Positions 54,963 through 64,000 of a DNA stretch of 64,000 bases are shown in pieces (position 1 is the first letter of the stretch; the number at the start of each line of letters is the position of its first letter). The DNA lies in the NCBI GenBank assembly GCA_963971575.1, contig OZ020617.1:39900606-39964605 (forward strand), given 5' to 3'. A program made the position numbers and the translations under genes. This DNA is from Liopterus haemorrhoidalis. Its lineage: Eukaryota > Arthropoda > Insecta > Coleoptera > Dytiscidae. The notes below the pieces were generated by a model that was not told where the DNA came from, did not search any database, and was given only the letters and a program-made list of their open reading frames with translations.

Positions 54963-56082
54963 GGTAACCGACGAGTTCATCGAAAATCAATTCATCGAAA
55001 GTAAATTCATCAAAAATCAATTCATCGAAAACGATTTCATAGAAAACGAGTTCATCGAAATCAAATTCATCGAAAATCAATTCATCGAATGATCAATTCA
55101 TCGAATCATCAATTCATCGAAAAAAAAATGTTTTTTAAATATTTGAGAGGAATTCCGAGGGGATCGGAAAGTCAAAAAAGCAGTGGTAAATAAAAGTAGA
55201 CAGACTAAGAAATAATTGCATAAATTTTTTTATATGGTTTAAAATAATATTCTTTGATTATCCTCAAATATGCACTAAAAATGATCTCACTAAAACTTAA
55301 TTTAAATTTGCAAAAATTATATATTAAAAGTGTTGTGACAGATAAAACAACAAGTACCATTAATATTGTTATACAGTAGTCCCCCGAGATACGTAACACG
55401 CTACATACGTAAAGTCGCAGTTACGTAAAATGAAAATTTCAAAAAATGTAAATTTTTTTGAGTAGAGTAACATACAATTTTACAAAGAATTATTTTCTAT
55501 TTGTATGTATGTACATATAGAATAGTATATGTAAATGAATTTCAGTTTATTTTTGTTTTGTTTCTTTTATATACGTATTTATGTAGTTTATATTTCTTTT
55601 GTTCCTTTATAAAAATTCCAATTCGACTTACGTAAAACTCGAGTTACCCAAAAGTCCACGTAAAAGTCCAGAATGGGTGTATTAAATACATTTATGATTC
55701 CATGAACCGGGTTTTTCTAATCTAAGGAGGCCTGTTCGATTTCAAAATATTCCAAAAGGTATCTTTTACCTAGCGTATTTTCTGAATGTAAAATTTAAAA
55801 ATTATTAATAGACCAAGTATGATAGTTATTTAATAAGTGTAGTCTGTCAACTTTTATTGACCACTGATTTTTTGGCTTACCGATCCCATCGACATTCCTG
55901 TCAAATACTTACAAAATATTTTTTTTCGATGAATTGATCATTCGATGAATTGATTTTCGATGAATTTGTTTTCGATGAACTTGTTTTCGATGAACTCGTT
56001 TTCGATGAACTCGTTTTCGATAAATTGATTTTTGATGAATTTGCTTTCTATGAATTGATTTTTGAAGAACTTACCGTGAATA
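54963..56082. mobile_element. Foldback-like element with minisatellite arms
   Basis: The left arm (54963-55206) is an array of about ten 15-bp units (AATTCATCGAAAATC type) followed by a unique block. The right arm (about 55835-56082) is the same in reverse: the unique block (ACTTTTAT...CCACTG...CCGATCCC) and then TTTTCGATGAA units. An exact octamer AATTGTAG flanks the pair at 54955-54962 and 56083-56090. Tandem units inside long inverted arms define foldback elements. The frame on the minus strand reading NQFIENEFIE repeats is an artefact of the array. Confidence 0.85.
55374..55680. mobile_element. Pogo-like end inside the foldback loop
   Basis: CAGTAGTCCCCCGAGATACG preceded by TA (55372-55373) is a typical pogo-like TIR, followed by CGTAAAGTCGCAGTTACGTA. 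The far side has only scattered related motifs (GACTTACGTAAAACTCGAGT at about 55625). The right TIR appears lost. Confidence 0.5.
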
Positions 56083-56237
56083 AATTGTAGAATGATGCGG
56101 TGCATAGAGCGGTATTTGCGAAGCACAAATTGTCAGCATTATGAATTTAACTTCGGATCCAATATCCTTAATTAATTTGTAGAGCCATCAAATATTTGTT
56201 GCATTTGAATCTTCATATCTTTGTGAATTAAGTTTTT

Positions 56238-56330
56238 GGTGTTCACAGAAATGAAATCGAAAAAACATGAACAACTGCAGATGGTGGATGAGGAGATGCT
56301 TGTCATTCTTAGAGCCGCGTTCGGAGTTTT
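56238..56330 (+). pseudogene. hAT (ZBED/FAM200-like) transposase C-terminal scrap
   Basis: MKSKKHEQLQMVDEEMLVIL resembles the C-terminal end of ZBED5/FAM200-like hAT transposases (a lysine-rich segment, then VDEEMxxxL). About 30 codons only; the match is from memory and weak. Confidence 0.35.
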
Positions 56331-56863
56331 TATGTTCGCAAAAACAATTGTATCCCTTCCATTAATGTTGGTGAATACTCGTTTTTTCCTCGTTTTGTTA
56401 CAATTAAACTTGTAACATTTATAAATATATAAAGTTTGATTTAAATATTTTTTTAATTTTATTTGGTATGCCGTGACAAAGAAATTCCTCCCTTAGTGTG
56501 CTTCGAGGTAAAACGTTTGGCAGACTTTATAGGCTATAAAGTATGAGAATAAAACAAATGCTTCAGTATCTAATTTAAAATTCATATGTTATATTTCGAA
56601 TATTAAAGTAATTTTTTAGTTCAAGTAATAAAGTACCCAAAAATACAAATACCAAAATAAACAATATCTATCTCAAATGTTGTTTTTCAATAAACAGGAT
56701 AAAAAAAGTTTCATGTCTTCTTTTGCAGGATTAAAGAAATAGATTTATCTTTTGGGAATAAAATTGTATACCTTGTTTTATATTTATTGCATCCAAATTT
56801 ACGAACTGTTTACTAAAATGTCGAAAGAGAAGTTTTCTTTTCATTTATAATTTACTTCATTAT
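56331..56863. other. AT-rich spacer
   Basis: No recognised feature. Confidence 0.45.
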
Positions 56864-56977
56864 TAGCAGGTTGCTAAAGAACGAGGTGTTTTAACTCTAG
56901 TTATACTTAACTCGAATCAACACAACATACAAAATCATATCATTTTAAATTGAGGTAGGGATAACTTGAGTTAAAAC

Positions 56978-58091
56978 CAATGGCGCAGCCAGGATTTTGT
57001 CTTGAGGAGGGACGAATCAAATTTCAACGGCACTCGGGCCTCATACGGCTCTCAACCTTAATTTTTGTGGCCCCTGAAGCGGTAATCAAAATCACTTGAG
57101 CTTATTTAGGGGAAAAATATATTTATAAATGTAAAATATACTCGCTTCCCTTTTTCTGTTTATAAAAAAATGTCAAGAAACCCTTCGGGATATTTAAAGT
57201 TCCGTCACTGATTATCATTTTGTATGTAAAATAGACTGCGACCCAAATCAGTTCGACACCCCTGCTGTTGGATATTGATGTTTATATCAAATAATAATTC
57301 CATTATTTGTTGATAAAAAAAATGTAATTGTTAATCCATGTATTTCACTTGATTTTTTCTTCGATAAATACATATTTATTTATATTTTTCGCGGGATATA
57401 TTTTTGAAGTCTCAATATTTTTCTAACTTATGTTCAGTTCTCTAAATCAGCCGCTTGGCCACAATTTGTACTGAACGAACAGACTCGTGTGAAGGTTATA
57501 CCGAAGACAGATTTCCACTTTATCTTATCTAAATCGAGTAATTAGTTGTAAACAGTTTTATCATTTGACTGGGCGAATGTTTTAGTCGAAGTGTCTGGGG
57601 GAAAAAGGATCAACGTTCCCCTTCATATAATTCGTTGGAGCATATTTGGAAAGTGATGTATTTTCACTTGAACAATAACGGCCCCTAACAAGAGTAGGCA
57701 ATCTTAAAAAATGTTTATTTTTACGAAAAAAAAAATGCCAATATTGTTTACAATGAAGTAATTTAAAAATTGACTACTGTTGTGGTTAACAAATTTTATC
57801 TTCAACTCTCCGAGCGCCGTGTAATCTTCTGGTCCTCGGAGCGGCCCAGGCCCGTCGGCTCCCCCTTGGCTGCGCCACTGATTGTGTTTAACAAATTTTA
57901 TCTTCAACTCCCCGAGCAGCGCCGTGTAACCTGCTGGTCCTGGGAGGGGCCCTGGCCCGTCGCCCCCCCCCCTTGGCTGCACCACTGGTTGTGGTTGACA
58001 AATTTTTTCTTCAACTCCCCGAGCAGCGCCGTGTAATCTGCTGGTCCTGGGAGGGGCCCAGGCCCGTTGCCCCCCCTTGGCTGCGCCACTG
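56978..58091. mobile_element. hAT element with triplicated right end
   Basis: CAATGGCGCAGCCAGG (left) and, inverted, CAGTGGCGCAGCCAAGG (right) are the TIRs. An exact 8-bp duplication GTTAAAAC lies at 56970-56977 and 58092-58099. The right end consists of three tandem copies of a GC-rich unit, each ending with the terminal motif CCACTG. The interior also contains a hAT-like end CAGTTCGACACCCCTG at 57249-57264. No transposase. Confidence 0.9.
57780..58091. repeat. Tandem repeat, about 104-bp unit, three copies
   Basis: Units 57780-57880, 57881-57987 and 57988-58091 each contain AACAAATTTTATCTTCAACT, GTCCTGGGAGGGGCC-type sequence, a C-run and TTGGCTGCGCCACTG. The minus-strand frames across it (WRSQGGADGPGPLRGP type) are spurious. 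Confidence 0.93.
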
Positions 58092-58239
58092 GTTAAAACA
58101 CTTTACTCTTTCTTTAGCAACCAGCCATAAGATTATTAAGTTAATAGGTTAAAGGTAGTTGGCATATACGGGAGACATCCAGCCAATTTTCTCATTATAT
58201 ATCACTGTCTTCAGTGTTACCTTCTGTTGTCAAGGTCGT

Positions 58240-59420
58240 TGATTAAATTTACCACCAGTCCAATGAGTTGATCATGGTATTTGTTATCAACTTTCTGTAT
58301 TTCTTCTGTGATGAAAGAGATTTTAAGGTCTTCATGGATCATTCGATTTGAAGTGCATTCATCAAAACATGAAACGGATGATTTTTAATCTTGTTGAGCT
58401 GGCATATCTCCAAAGTTGAAGTCCATACGATCAGATGGATTTGAGTTTGGTCTTATATGGCATATATTTTATTTTACATAGATAATTTTGATTTTCTACC
58501 AAGATGCCAATACATTTGGAGAAATTTTAAGTCTAACTGGTATATGTTTGGCTTGGATGTGTTTGCTCTAGGTTAGTCATTAATCTAAATGGAGTCGAAA
58601 ATATATGACTACAGTTTATGTGTGAACTGTAATGTCATCGATTGTCATGTATCATTTTCATTCTAGTGTTGGAAGCGTGGAACAAGAAATTTAACCAATA
58701 GGATCGCTCTATTTTGAAAAAAACCGTACCATGGTGTCGTAGGCGCGGTATTACAAGCGCGGTGTCGCAAGTTCAGAAATTTCAACTCTGAACACCAGCC
58801 GCACCGTCGGGCATGCGCATTTCGTTGCCATGTATGTCAAATTTATAAACAACTTAACCTATATCCACCTTATTTACAAGTACGTAGTAGAAATTAGTTT
58901 AAATATGCATAAAAAAGAGCTATACGACATATTTAATGAAATTGAATAACCGTTTACTCCAAACACTTGTATAAACTTTTAGGTTAGATTTGGGTTAGAT
59001 ACAAATGTTGTCAAAACCGAAAACGCGCACTTATCACGCCCCCAACTCCACCATGAAATTCGAACTTGCAAGTATAACACCACGCCTTTTACTCCTGTCG
59101 CGCCTTTGACACTACCATGAAAATGATGCATCACTTGAGGGCAAGTACTGAGGCTGGTAAATGTAACTTGGATAGATTTAGATTGGTTTGATTCAGTTCG
59201 CCATCTATTTTACCAATTGTACCAATCAAGATTTAGTTGAATTTGCAAATTTGCAGAAGCTATGGTAGGATCCTAATTTTTTGACAGTATAGTAACATCA
59301 TCAGTAAATGCGGCTATCGTCTTCTGTTTCAGGTATACCTGCTGTATAAAGTAAGTAGAGGAATGGCCCAAATTCACTACCTTGGGGAACACCATATGTT
59401 ATAGGATGATAAACGGATAG
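58240..59420 (-). pseudogene. Jockey-like LINE reverse-transcriptase fragment, split
   Basis: On the minus strand the right block (59420-59150) has YGVPQGSEFGPFLYLLYTAG, then in a shifted frame TIAAFTDDVTILS (the RT active-site region, FTDD in place of F/YADD), then a degenerate NRWRTESNQTN segment. The left block (about 58610-58240) continues the same protein: FLQMYWHLGRKSKLS, IWTYGIQLW-like sequence and a degenerate C-terminal tail. Stops and frame changes are frequent. A MITE (58647-59133) separates the blocks. Confidence 0.75.
58647..59133. mobile_element. MITE nested in the Jockey-like LINE
   Basis: GTATCATTTTCATTCTAGTG (left) and, inverted, GCATCATTTTCATGGTAGTG (right) are the TIRs, with related sequence continuing inward (AAGCGTGG/AAGGCGCG). 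Several GCGCGGTGTCGCAAG-type motifs lie inside. No clear target duplication. Confidence 0.7.
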
Positions 59421-59550
59421 GACATCATTGTATTTCAAAATGTGAAGTGTAGCGAAATTAATATTTTTCTCATATTTTGTTTCACAAATTAATAATAAGT
59501 TAATATATTGATAAGTCAACAGTTTAACTTTGTGAAACTTACATATAAGA

Positions 59551-59711
59551 GGATGTTAAATAAAAACATTGTGCTGTGTTTCACATAATCTTTTATTTAT
59601 GTACTGACTGCAGTTTCGGATCTCGCCATTGTCAAAGTTGCAATGAAACTGCAGTACGCACATCAATAAAATATTTTATGAAACACAGCACAATGTTTTT
59701 ATTTAACAACC
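59551..59711. mobile_element. Palindromic MITE (hairpin)
   Basis: TGTTAAATAAAAACATTGTG through TTTCACATAATCTTTTATTT, then CTGCAGTTTC, is mirrored inverted up to 59708 around a GATCTCGCCATTGTC loop. Arms of about 65 bp pair almost perfectly. Confidence 0.88.
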
Positions 59712-60445
59712 ACTTATCAATAATAGGTTAGCAAGATGTATAGTAAATAAGGAAATAACTCGATTTAAATAATAATCAAATAAAAATATTTTATTTAAAT
59801 TAAATAATCACTACAACAACTGTAGTGTGTTTCTTTGGTTTAAGCGGAACTAGATTTTGAATTCTAGTAACTGTTAACGTTCGATTGAACCTTTTGAAGA
59901 TTTTGTTTAGCAAAAGCCAACTACAAACATCAAAAAAAATTTTAAATGCGTGTTCATATCGAATTCGAGAAAACCTGTGGTGGGATTACTAGTAATAGAA
60001 TTCTATTTATTGCCAATAAAGCGACTGCCAAGTAACTACTATTTTTTTTTTTTTTTTTGTCACTTTTGAATAGAATTCTATTACTCGTAATTCCTTCAAT
60101 GATCTTATTATAATGTGCCGATATCGATCGGAACTTTAAAGAAAGAGAATGAATTTGTTCGATTTCGTTCACTGTTTCTACGTATCGAATTCGTTCTTTT
60201 ACATTTCTTGTCTGTCATTCTCTAAACCCACCATTATAAGACAGCATCTATTGTACTCCAGTGAAGAGATTTCTGATCCTTTCAAGGACCACTAGATGTT
60301 CCTTTTGTATTTGTGACACACATACATTATAATTCTCACTTACATAAAGGGCGAGACTAAAATGCACTTGAACTAAATGTCCATGTTTGTCGTTGTGAGA
60401 TGTCGCAATAGTATTTTTGCGTAAAATATCTCTGATGTGTTGCAG
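59712..60445. other. Spacer with poly-T
   Basis: A run of about 18 T lies at 60042-60059. No coding sequence recognised before the Ly6 exon acceptor. Confidence 0.45.
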
Positions 60446-60596
60446 CAAGACAGATATACTGCTACGAGTGTGACAGCTATAACGATCTGCGATGTAAGGA
60501 TCCATTTAATTACACCGCGTTGCCGAGGGATCAACCTCCTCTTCTCACCTGCAACGGCTGCTGTGTCAAGATGGTTAGACATTCAAAAACAGGCGA
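60446..60596 (+). CDS. Exon of a uPAR/Ly6-domain protein (quiver/sleepless-like)
   Basis: The best host coding sequence in the window. After the acceptor TTGCAG (60440-60445), the frame with codons starting at 60448 reads [20 protein letters not shown], continues [13 protein letters not shown] and then [16 protein letters not shown]. The cysteine pattern (CxxC, a single C, then CxxCC) is the N-terminal half of an insect uPAR/Ly6 three-finger domain, and the segment after DPFNYTALP closely resembles insect quiver/sleepless-like proteins as I remember them. Such proteins are small, secreted, usually GPI-anchored, and act on membrane channels or septate junctions. The exon ends at a GT donor after 60596 (GGCGA|GTAATT) or a GC donor after 60592. 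The signal-peptide exon and the C-terminal exon were not found, so they lie across large introns or outside the window. Which of the several paralogues this is cannot be told. Confidence 0.82.
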
Positions 60597-61109
60597 GTAA
60601 TTTTCTTTTTAAGCTTGGTAGATTTATCACTATAATAATCAGACGTATAACCTGACTTGTGAAAGATGGCAGACCACATAACCTAATTTTTGATACACTA
60701 GGTGTTAGGTCAACCCTTTTACAAGTCATAAATATGTATTTCAAACTTACACTAACCGCAAATTCGGTAGATTAGTCACTGAATTAATCAACATATATCT
60801 GACTTGTGAAAGATCGCAGCCCCAGATTTTGAAAGGGTATTTCACGAGTTGTATATATGCAGTTCACAGCTATACTAGACAAAACACTTATTTGGCAATT
60901 TCCACACCACACTTTGAAAAATGCTTAAGGTCACAGGGTTAGGGTACCATCGCTCTAAGAGCCATTTTGATACACAATATATTAACAACACAAACACTTA
61001 CAAACAATTTGAGCACACATAAAAGTTTATAAGTGCAAGAGAAGTCTGTTCAATAAATAAATTAAAATTGCGGTTTCTTCATAATCAAGAGGATCTTGCA
61101 CTGTTTATA
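60597..61109. other. Probable intron sequence
   Basis: Downstream of the Ly6 exon; no further exon recognised. A diverged direct duplication of the type GACTTGTGAAAGAT(G/C)GCAG occurs near 60654-60670 and 60811-60830. Confidence 0.45.
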
Positions 61110-61305
61110 CCATGAGTTCAAAAAGTAATTACATAAGGGTTGGCTATGGAAAAATGAAATAATGTCTACTGCAAACTTTAGAATTAATTAACTGTCATCA
61201 CTGTTGTTTTATGTCATAAGTTTATATTGTTATATAAAGCTTGCAGTAGACATTATTTTATTTTTCCATAGCCAACCCTTATGTAATTACTTTTTGAACT
61301 CATGG
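61110..61305. mobile_element. 196-bp hairpin MITE, TA target
   Basis: CCATGAGTTCAAAAAGTAAT begins arms of about 70 bp (61110-61180 and 61237-61305) that are almost perfectly complementary. Flanked by TA at 61108-61109 and 61306-61307. A second copy is cut by the window start (1-72). Confidence 0.92.
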
Positions 61306-61449
61306 TATAAAGTAAACATTAAATTTGGAAATAATTCAGCAAGTAGATAGTGGAATAGCCCAAGTACGCTATCTTTGGGAACACCAACAACGAATTAAGA
61401 ATAATATGAATACAACTGAAGCAACGAACAATCTGTGTTATTTATTATA
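61306..61449. repeat. Dispersed repeat shared with 26900-27020
   Basis: GAATACAACTGAAGCAACGA at about 61407 recurs near 26985 (AATACAACTGAAACAACGAA). On the other side of the next hairpin, AGCATCCTCTTAATTC (about 61683) matches inverted sequence at about 26908. This suggests one family carrying the hairpin 61450-61583 as an insert. Confidence 0.5.
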
Positions 61450-61583
61450 CATATGTTTCTATTTGATTTTGATTAATTGAATAGCATGAGTAAAATCAAC
61501 GCACGCAAAATTTTAGCATATTTAATAATTCTACAGATTTTACTCATGCTATTCAATTAATTATAATCAAACAAAATATATGT
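61450..61583. mobile_element. Hairpin MITE, about 49-bp arms
   Basis: 61450-61498 (GAATAGCATGAGTAAAATC at its inner end) pairs with 61536-61583 (GATTTTACTCATGCTATTC) around a 37-base loop. Only a few mismatches. Confidence 0.85.
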
Positions 61584-62512
61584 AAATACCATAGATTTTT
61601 CATTGTTTCAGCTATTATTTTTTAAATTCGTTATTCTTCATAACTTATTTACAAATGTATTTACTTCCTTGCGTAAACAGGACAGCATCCTCTTAATTCA
61701 TTAGAAGCCTATTGATGTAAATTATGAAAAATTCGCATCTTTAATTATTATTTGTAAACTATTATTGCACTCATAGCTTTCCATAAATACTTCTACAAAA
61801 TTTTCATTGAAATTTAACAAGATGGTTAAAGATATTATAATTTTCTTTTAGTGCAAATTATATAGATGAATTTTAAACAAGAAATGCCAATAAGTTTTCA
61901 AAATGAGCACTTATAGTCGTACACAGTGTTTAAGTTGCTGCGGCCACACGTCACTAGAATAACGAAGGATTTCTAGAGAATAACTTCACTCTGCCTTCAT
62001 CTTGTCATGAAAATCTTTTCAAGAAACCCTTCGTAATTCTATTTACGATTGCCGCAAAGCCTTAAGAGCTGTGAAAGTGGTCATTTTGAGAATTGATTGG
62101 TAGTTCTTGATAAATATGCATCTATATATTATGTACTAAAATAAAATGAAATAACCAAATCTTTAAGAATCTTGTGGAATTTCACTGAAAACTTTGTTAT
62201 AGTACTTATGGCAAAACTATGTATATATTCGTGGAAAATATCATAATAACATACAGCATATCTCAGAAAAAAAGGTTTCGAAACCATTCAAATTTTGCCA
62301 TATTTTTTAAATTGTGGTCAATTCTATACAGGCAGTGGTAGCTGTTACCTCTCTACTGCAATGTTTAAACTAACTCAACTTTATAACCAAATGAGGCCAA
62401 AAGTACACAATTGTGCCAGAAACACATTGTTTAATTTTTTTACCGCTGCATAGTAATATACCCTATTACTACACTTAGGCAATAAAAAAAAAAAACATCA
62501 CATCGTAAATTA
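61584..62512. other. AT-rich stretch without recognised features
   Basis: No further Ly6 exon, RNA gene or paired TIR recognised. Confidence 0.45.
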
Positions 62513-62662
62513 ATCACCGCTCCCAACCCGGTCTGGTCAACGTAGGAGTTGTAGACCTAAAACTTCAATCTTCGGAGTGAAAGGTCCTTTCCCAATATAA
62601 AGGAACATATGGTAGAGAAAACTACGGCTCGGTGAAACTACTGTGGGACGTTTATGGGCTGC
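62513..62662 (+). mobile_element. SINE body fragment
   Basis: Matches the body of the SINE at 5388-5680 (ATCACCGCTCCCAACCCGGT ... TTTATGGGCTG) without the tRNA-like head, so it is a 5'-truncated copy. Preceded by an A-run. Confidence 0.7.
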
Positions 62663-63059
62663 ATTAAAAGACACCAAAATGACTAGACGTCCCGGGTTAT
62701 CCAGGACAGTCCAAGATTTGAGATGTCCCGCATTGTAAACCATCCCAGAAAATGCCCCGCATTTTACAAATCATTCCGGATTGTATAAGTAACTCTAAAA
62801 TTTTTGTATCTTCTTCCGCTGAACAAATGTCTGTGAAAATTCTCACTGCTCACTGCCCAACTGTTTAAGAGTAATTTTATATAATAATAACTGGGAGTTC
62901 CATTTAAAAAAGTGTAAAATTTGAGATATCTCCTGAAATTGAAACTTTCTTTTTTCATATTGGTCAAGATTCATATAGCTTACTAAAAACTAGTGCTGTC
63001 AGAAATCAAACTTGCCGGAACCGGATCTGGTTACAAAAAAGATCCAGTCCAGTTTTACT
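62663..63059. other. Spacer without recognised features
   Basis: Short open frames on the minus strand overlap repeats and have no family features. Confidence 0.4.
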
Positions 63060-63305
63060 TGGATTTCGGGAACCGCGTATTCAGAAAAGGGTATTCGGAA
63101 CCGAGAATTCGGAACCGATATTACCCGAAATTGAAAACCGTAAAATCGAAATGATAAGAAAAAAATAATAATAATAATAATAAAAACGTAGTGACGAAAA
63201 AAAGGTACTTGGGATCGGGAATCCGGAAGCAAGTATTCGAAACTGGTATTCGAAACAGCGTATTCGAAACTGGTATTCGAAACAGGGTATTCGAAACTGG
63301 GTATC
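63060..63305. repeat. Minisatellite of TATTCGAAAC units with related inverted part
   Basis: Five or six units of 13-14 bp (GTATTCGAAACTG) at 63230-63305. Related but inverted-looking GGTATTCGGAACCG motifs lie at 63068-63125, separated by an (AAT)n run at 63163-63183. Confidence 0.8.
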
Positions 63306-64000
63306 ACTATATGGAAGCAAGAAGAATGGCTTTCTGGGATAATCTGTGTACTTACATTTTTAACATATGGCAAAATTTAATGATTAGACTCGTTTTTATA
63401 TTAAGAACGCCGAAAATTATACATTCGGACACTTCGAAATTCTTTTCGTTGAATTTAAATTCAATATACAATATAGAGCAGTGTTTCTTAACTGTAGTTT
63501 CGCGGACAGACATCGGTCCGTGAAAAAAATTTTTTGGTCCGCGAAGAAGTTGACCGATTCGCAAAAAAATCTTTAATAATTAAATTAACTAATTATTGTA
63601 TATTTCATAAGTTGAAATTATGATTTGCTGTATAAAACATATAAATACGACAAAATACATATTAAACGCATATAAAGTTCAATTAATTTATAATATACGG
63701 GGTGTTTTTGGGAACTGTATAAGCATTGCTAGCTTCTTAATTATAAGAGATACGAAAATTTCATTAGAAAAGTTCTAGTATATTAATCTACAAATAAAAA
63801 TAATAAATTGGAAAAGTAAGTGAACACCAAATAAACAAGTCATTTAAAAAGAAAAAAAAATGTTTTAATGTAACCCCTTCTATATTATTAATCAATCTCA
63901 TATAAAATGTATCTTTAATAAATTATTATGGCACTACGTGTCTAAACCCAGCGTTAAAAAAGTTATAATGACTTGATTAAAAAAGTAAAACCTAAGTAAA
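63306..64000. other. AT-rich end of window
   Basis: At 63480 CAGTGTTTCTTAACTG with GCGGACAGAC looks like a single hAT end. At 63698 TACGGGGTGTTTTTGGGAAC looks like a single mariner-type end. Their partners may lie beyond the window. Confidence 0.4.

Larger units (their letters stand above)
56864..58127. mobile_element. PIF/Harbinger-like MITE split by a hAT element
   Basis: TAGCAGGTTGCTAAAGAACG (left) and, inverted, TGGCTGGTTGCTAAAGAAAG (right) are the ends, the same TIR family as the 66-bp MITE at 10447-10512. Without the nested hAT element it would be about 140 bp. The 3-bp flanks (TAT and TAA) agree only partly. Confidence 0.65.

Noticed and set aside
54963..56075. CRISPR-like array
   Set aside because: Units are contiguous with no unique spacers, are inverted at the other end, and the genome is eukaryotic.
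55938..56126. A small protein with FIENxFIEN repeats
   Set aside because: It is the translated 15-bp minisatellite of the foldback arm.
54586..57264. One large hAT element between CAGGGTCTGCCAAACTG and CAGTTCGACACCCCTG
   Set aside because: The ends are similar in style but the flanking octamers differ, and the right end lies inside another, well-bounded hAT element.
57704..58089. Glycine/proline-rich coding sequence on the minus strand
   Set aside because: It follows the three GC-rich tandem units of the hAT end; the sequence type (WRSQGG...) is a well-known spurious translation of repeats.
25117..60596. The micro-exon candidate at 25117 as the signal-peptide exon of the Ly6 gene
   Set aside because: Exon a continues in phase into its own local exons (NELAV...), and 35 kb of repeats separates it from the Ly6 exon. 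No evidence links them.

Overview
This window looks like gene-poor, repeat-rich nuclear DNA of an insect. It is strongly AT-rich, with no bacterial-style operons. The repeats are typical of insects: mariner/Tc1, hAT, pogo-like and Helitron-like DNA transposons, I, Jockey and RTE-type LINE remnants, tRNA-derived SINEs, and a copia element primed by the internal part of initiator tRNA-Met. A spliced exon of an insect uPAR/Ly6 protein supports the assignment. I cannot name the species.

Layout. 0-5 kb: a Helitron-like element with a GACA microsatellite, a frameshifted 1.3-kb mariner-like element (1506-2816) and an internally deleted Tc1-like element (3418-4599). 5-11 kb: a SINE, two oppositely oriented T-rich minisatellites, a 446-bp hAT MITE and a truncated RTE-type LINE carrying a 66-bp MITE inside its reverse-transcriptase region. 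11-17 kb: a three-layer nest, in which a SINE is split by a terminal-inverted-repeat (TIR) element with a 9-bp target duplication, itself split by an intact copia retrotransposon (11488-16285) whose LTRs differ at one base in 287. 17.7-24.6 kb: non-autonomous pogo-like, plant-type mariner, long-TIR and mariner elements.

25-43 kb: a possible micro-exon gene for a small secreted peptide (25117-25426), hAT MITEs, SINEs, a 5'-truncated I-clade LINE with its target duplication (29629-31115), a MADF-domain fragment (32464-32733), a CR1/Jockey-like LINE tail and a 1.1-kb hAT element. 44-46 kb: a decayed mariner interrupted by an element carrying a THAP zinc finger. 48-54 kb: further TIR elements and two more Helitron-like copies embedded in an uncharacterised dispersed repeat. 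54.9-58.1 kb: a foldback-like element and a hAT element with a triplicated right end nested inside a small PIF/Harbinger-like element. 58.2-59.4 kb: a Jockey-like LINE interrupted by a MITE. 60.4 kb: the Ly6 exon, the best host coding sequence here. The rest is hairpin MITEs and a SINE fragment.

The only complete open reading frame of recognised function is the copia polyprotein. The other transposons are non-autonomous or broken. The host content is one convincing exon (Ly6), one plausible MADF fragment and one speculative micro-exon gene, so the window is probably intronic or intergenic DNA shaped by repeated nested insertion.
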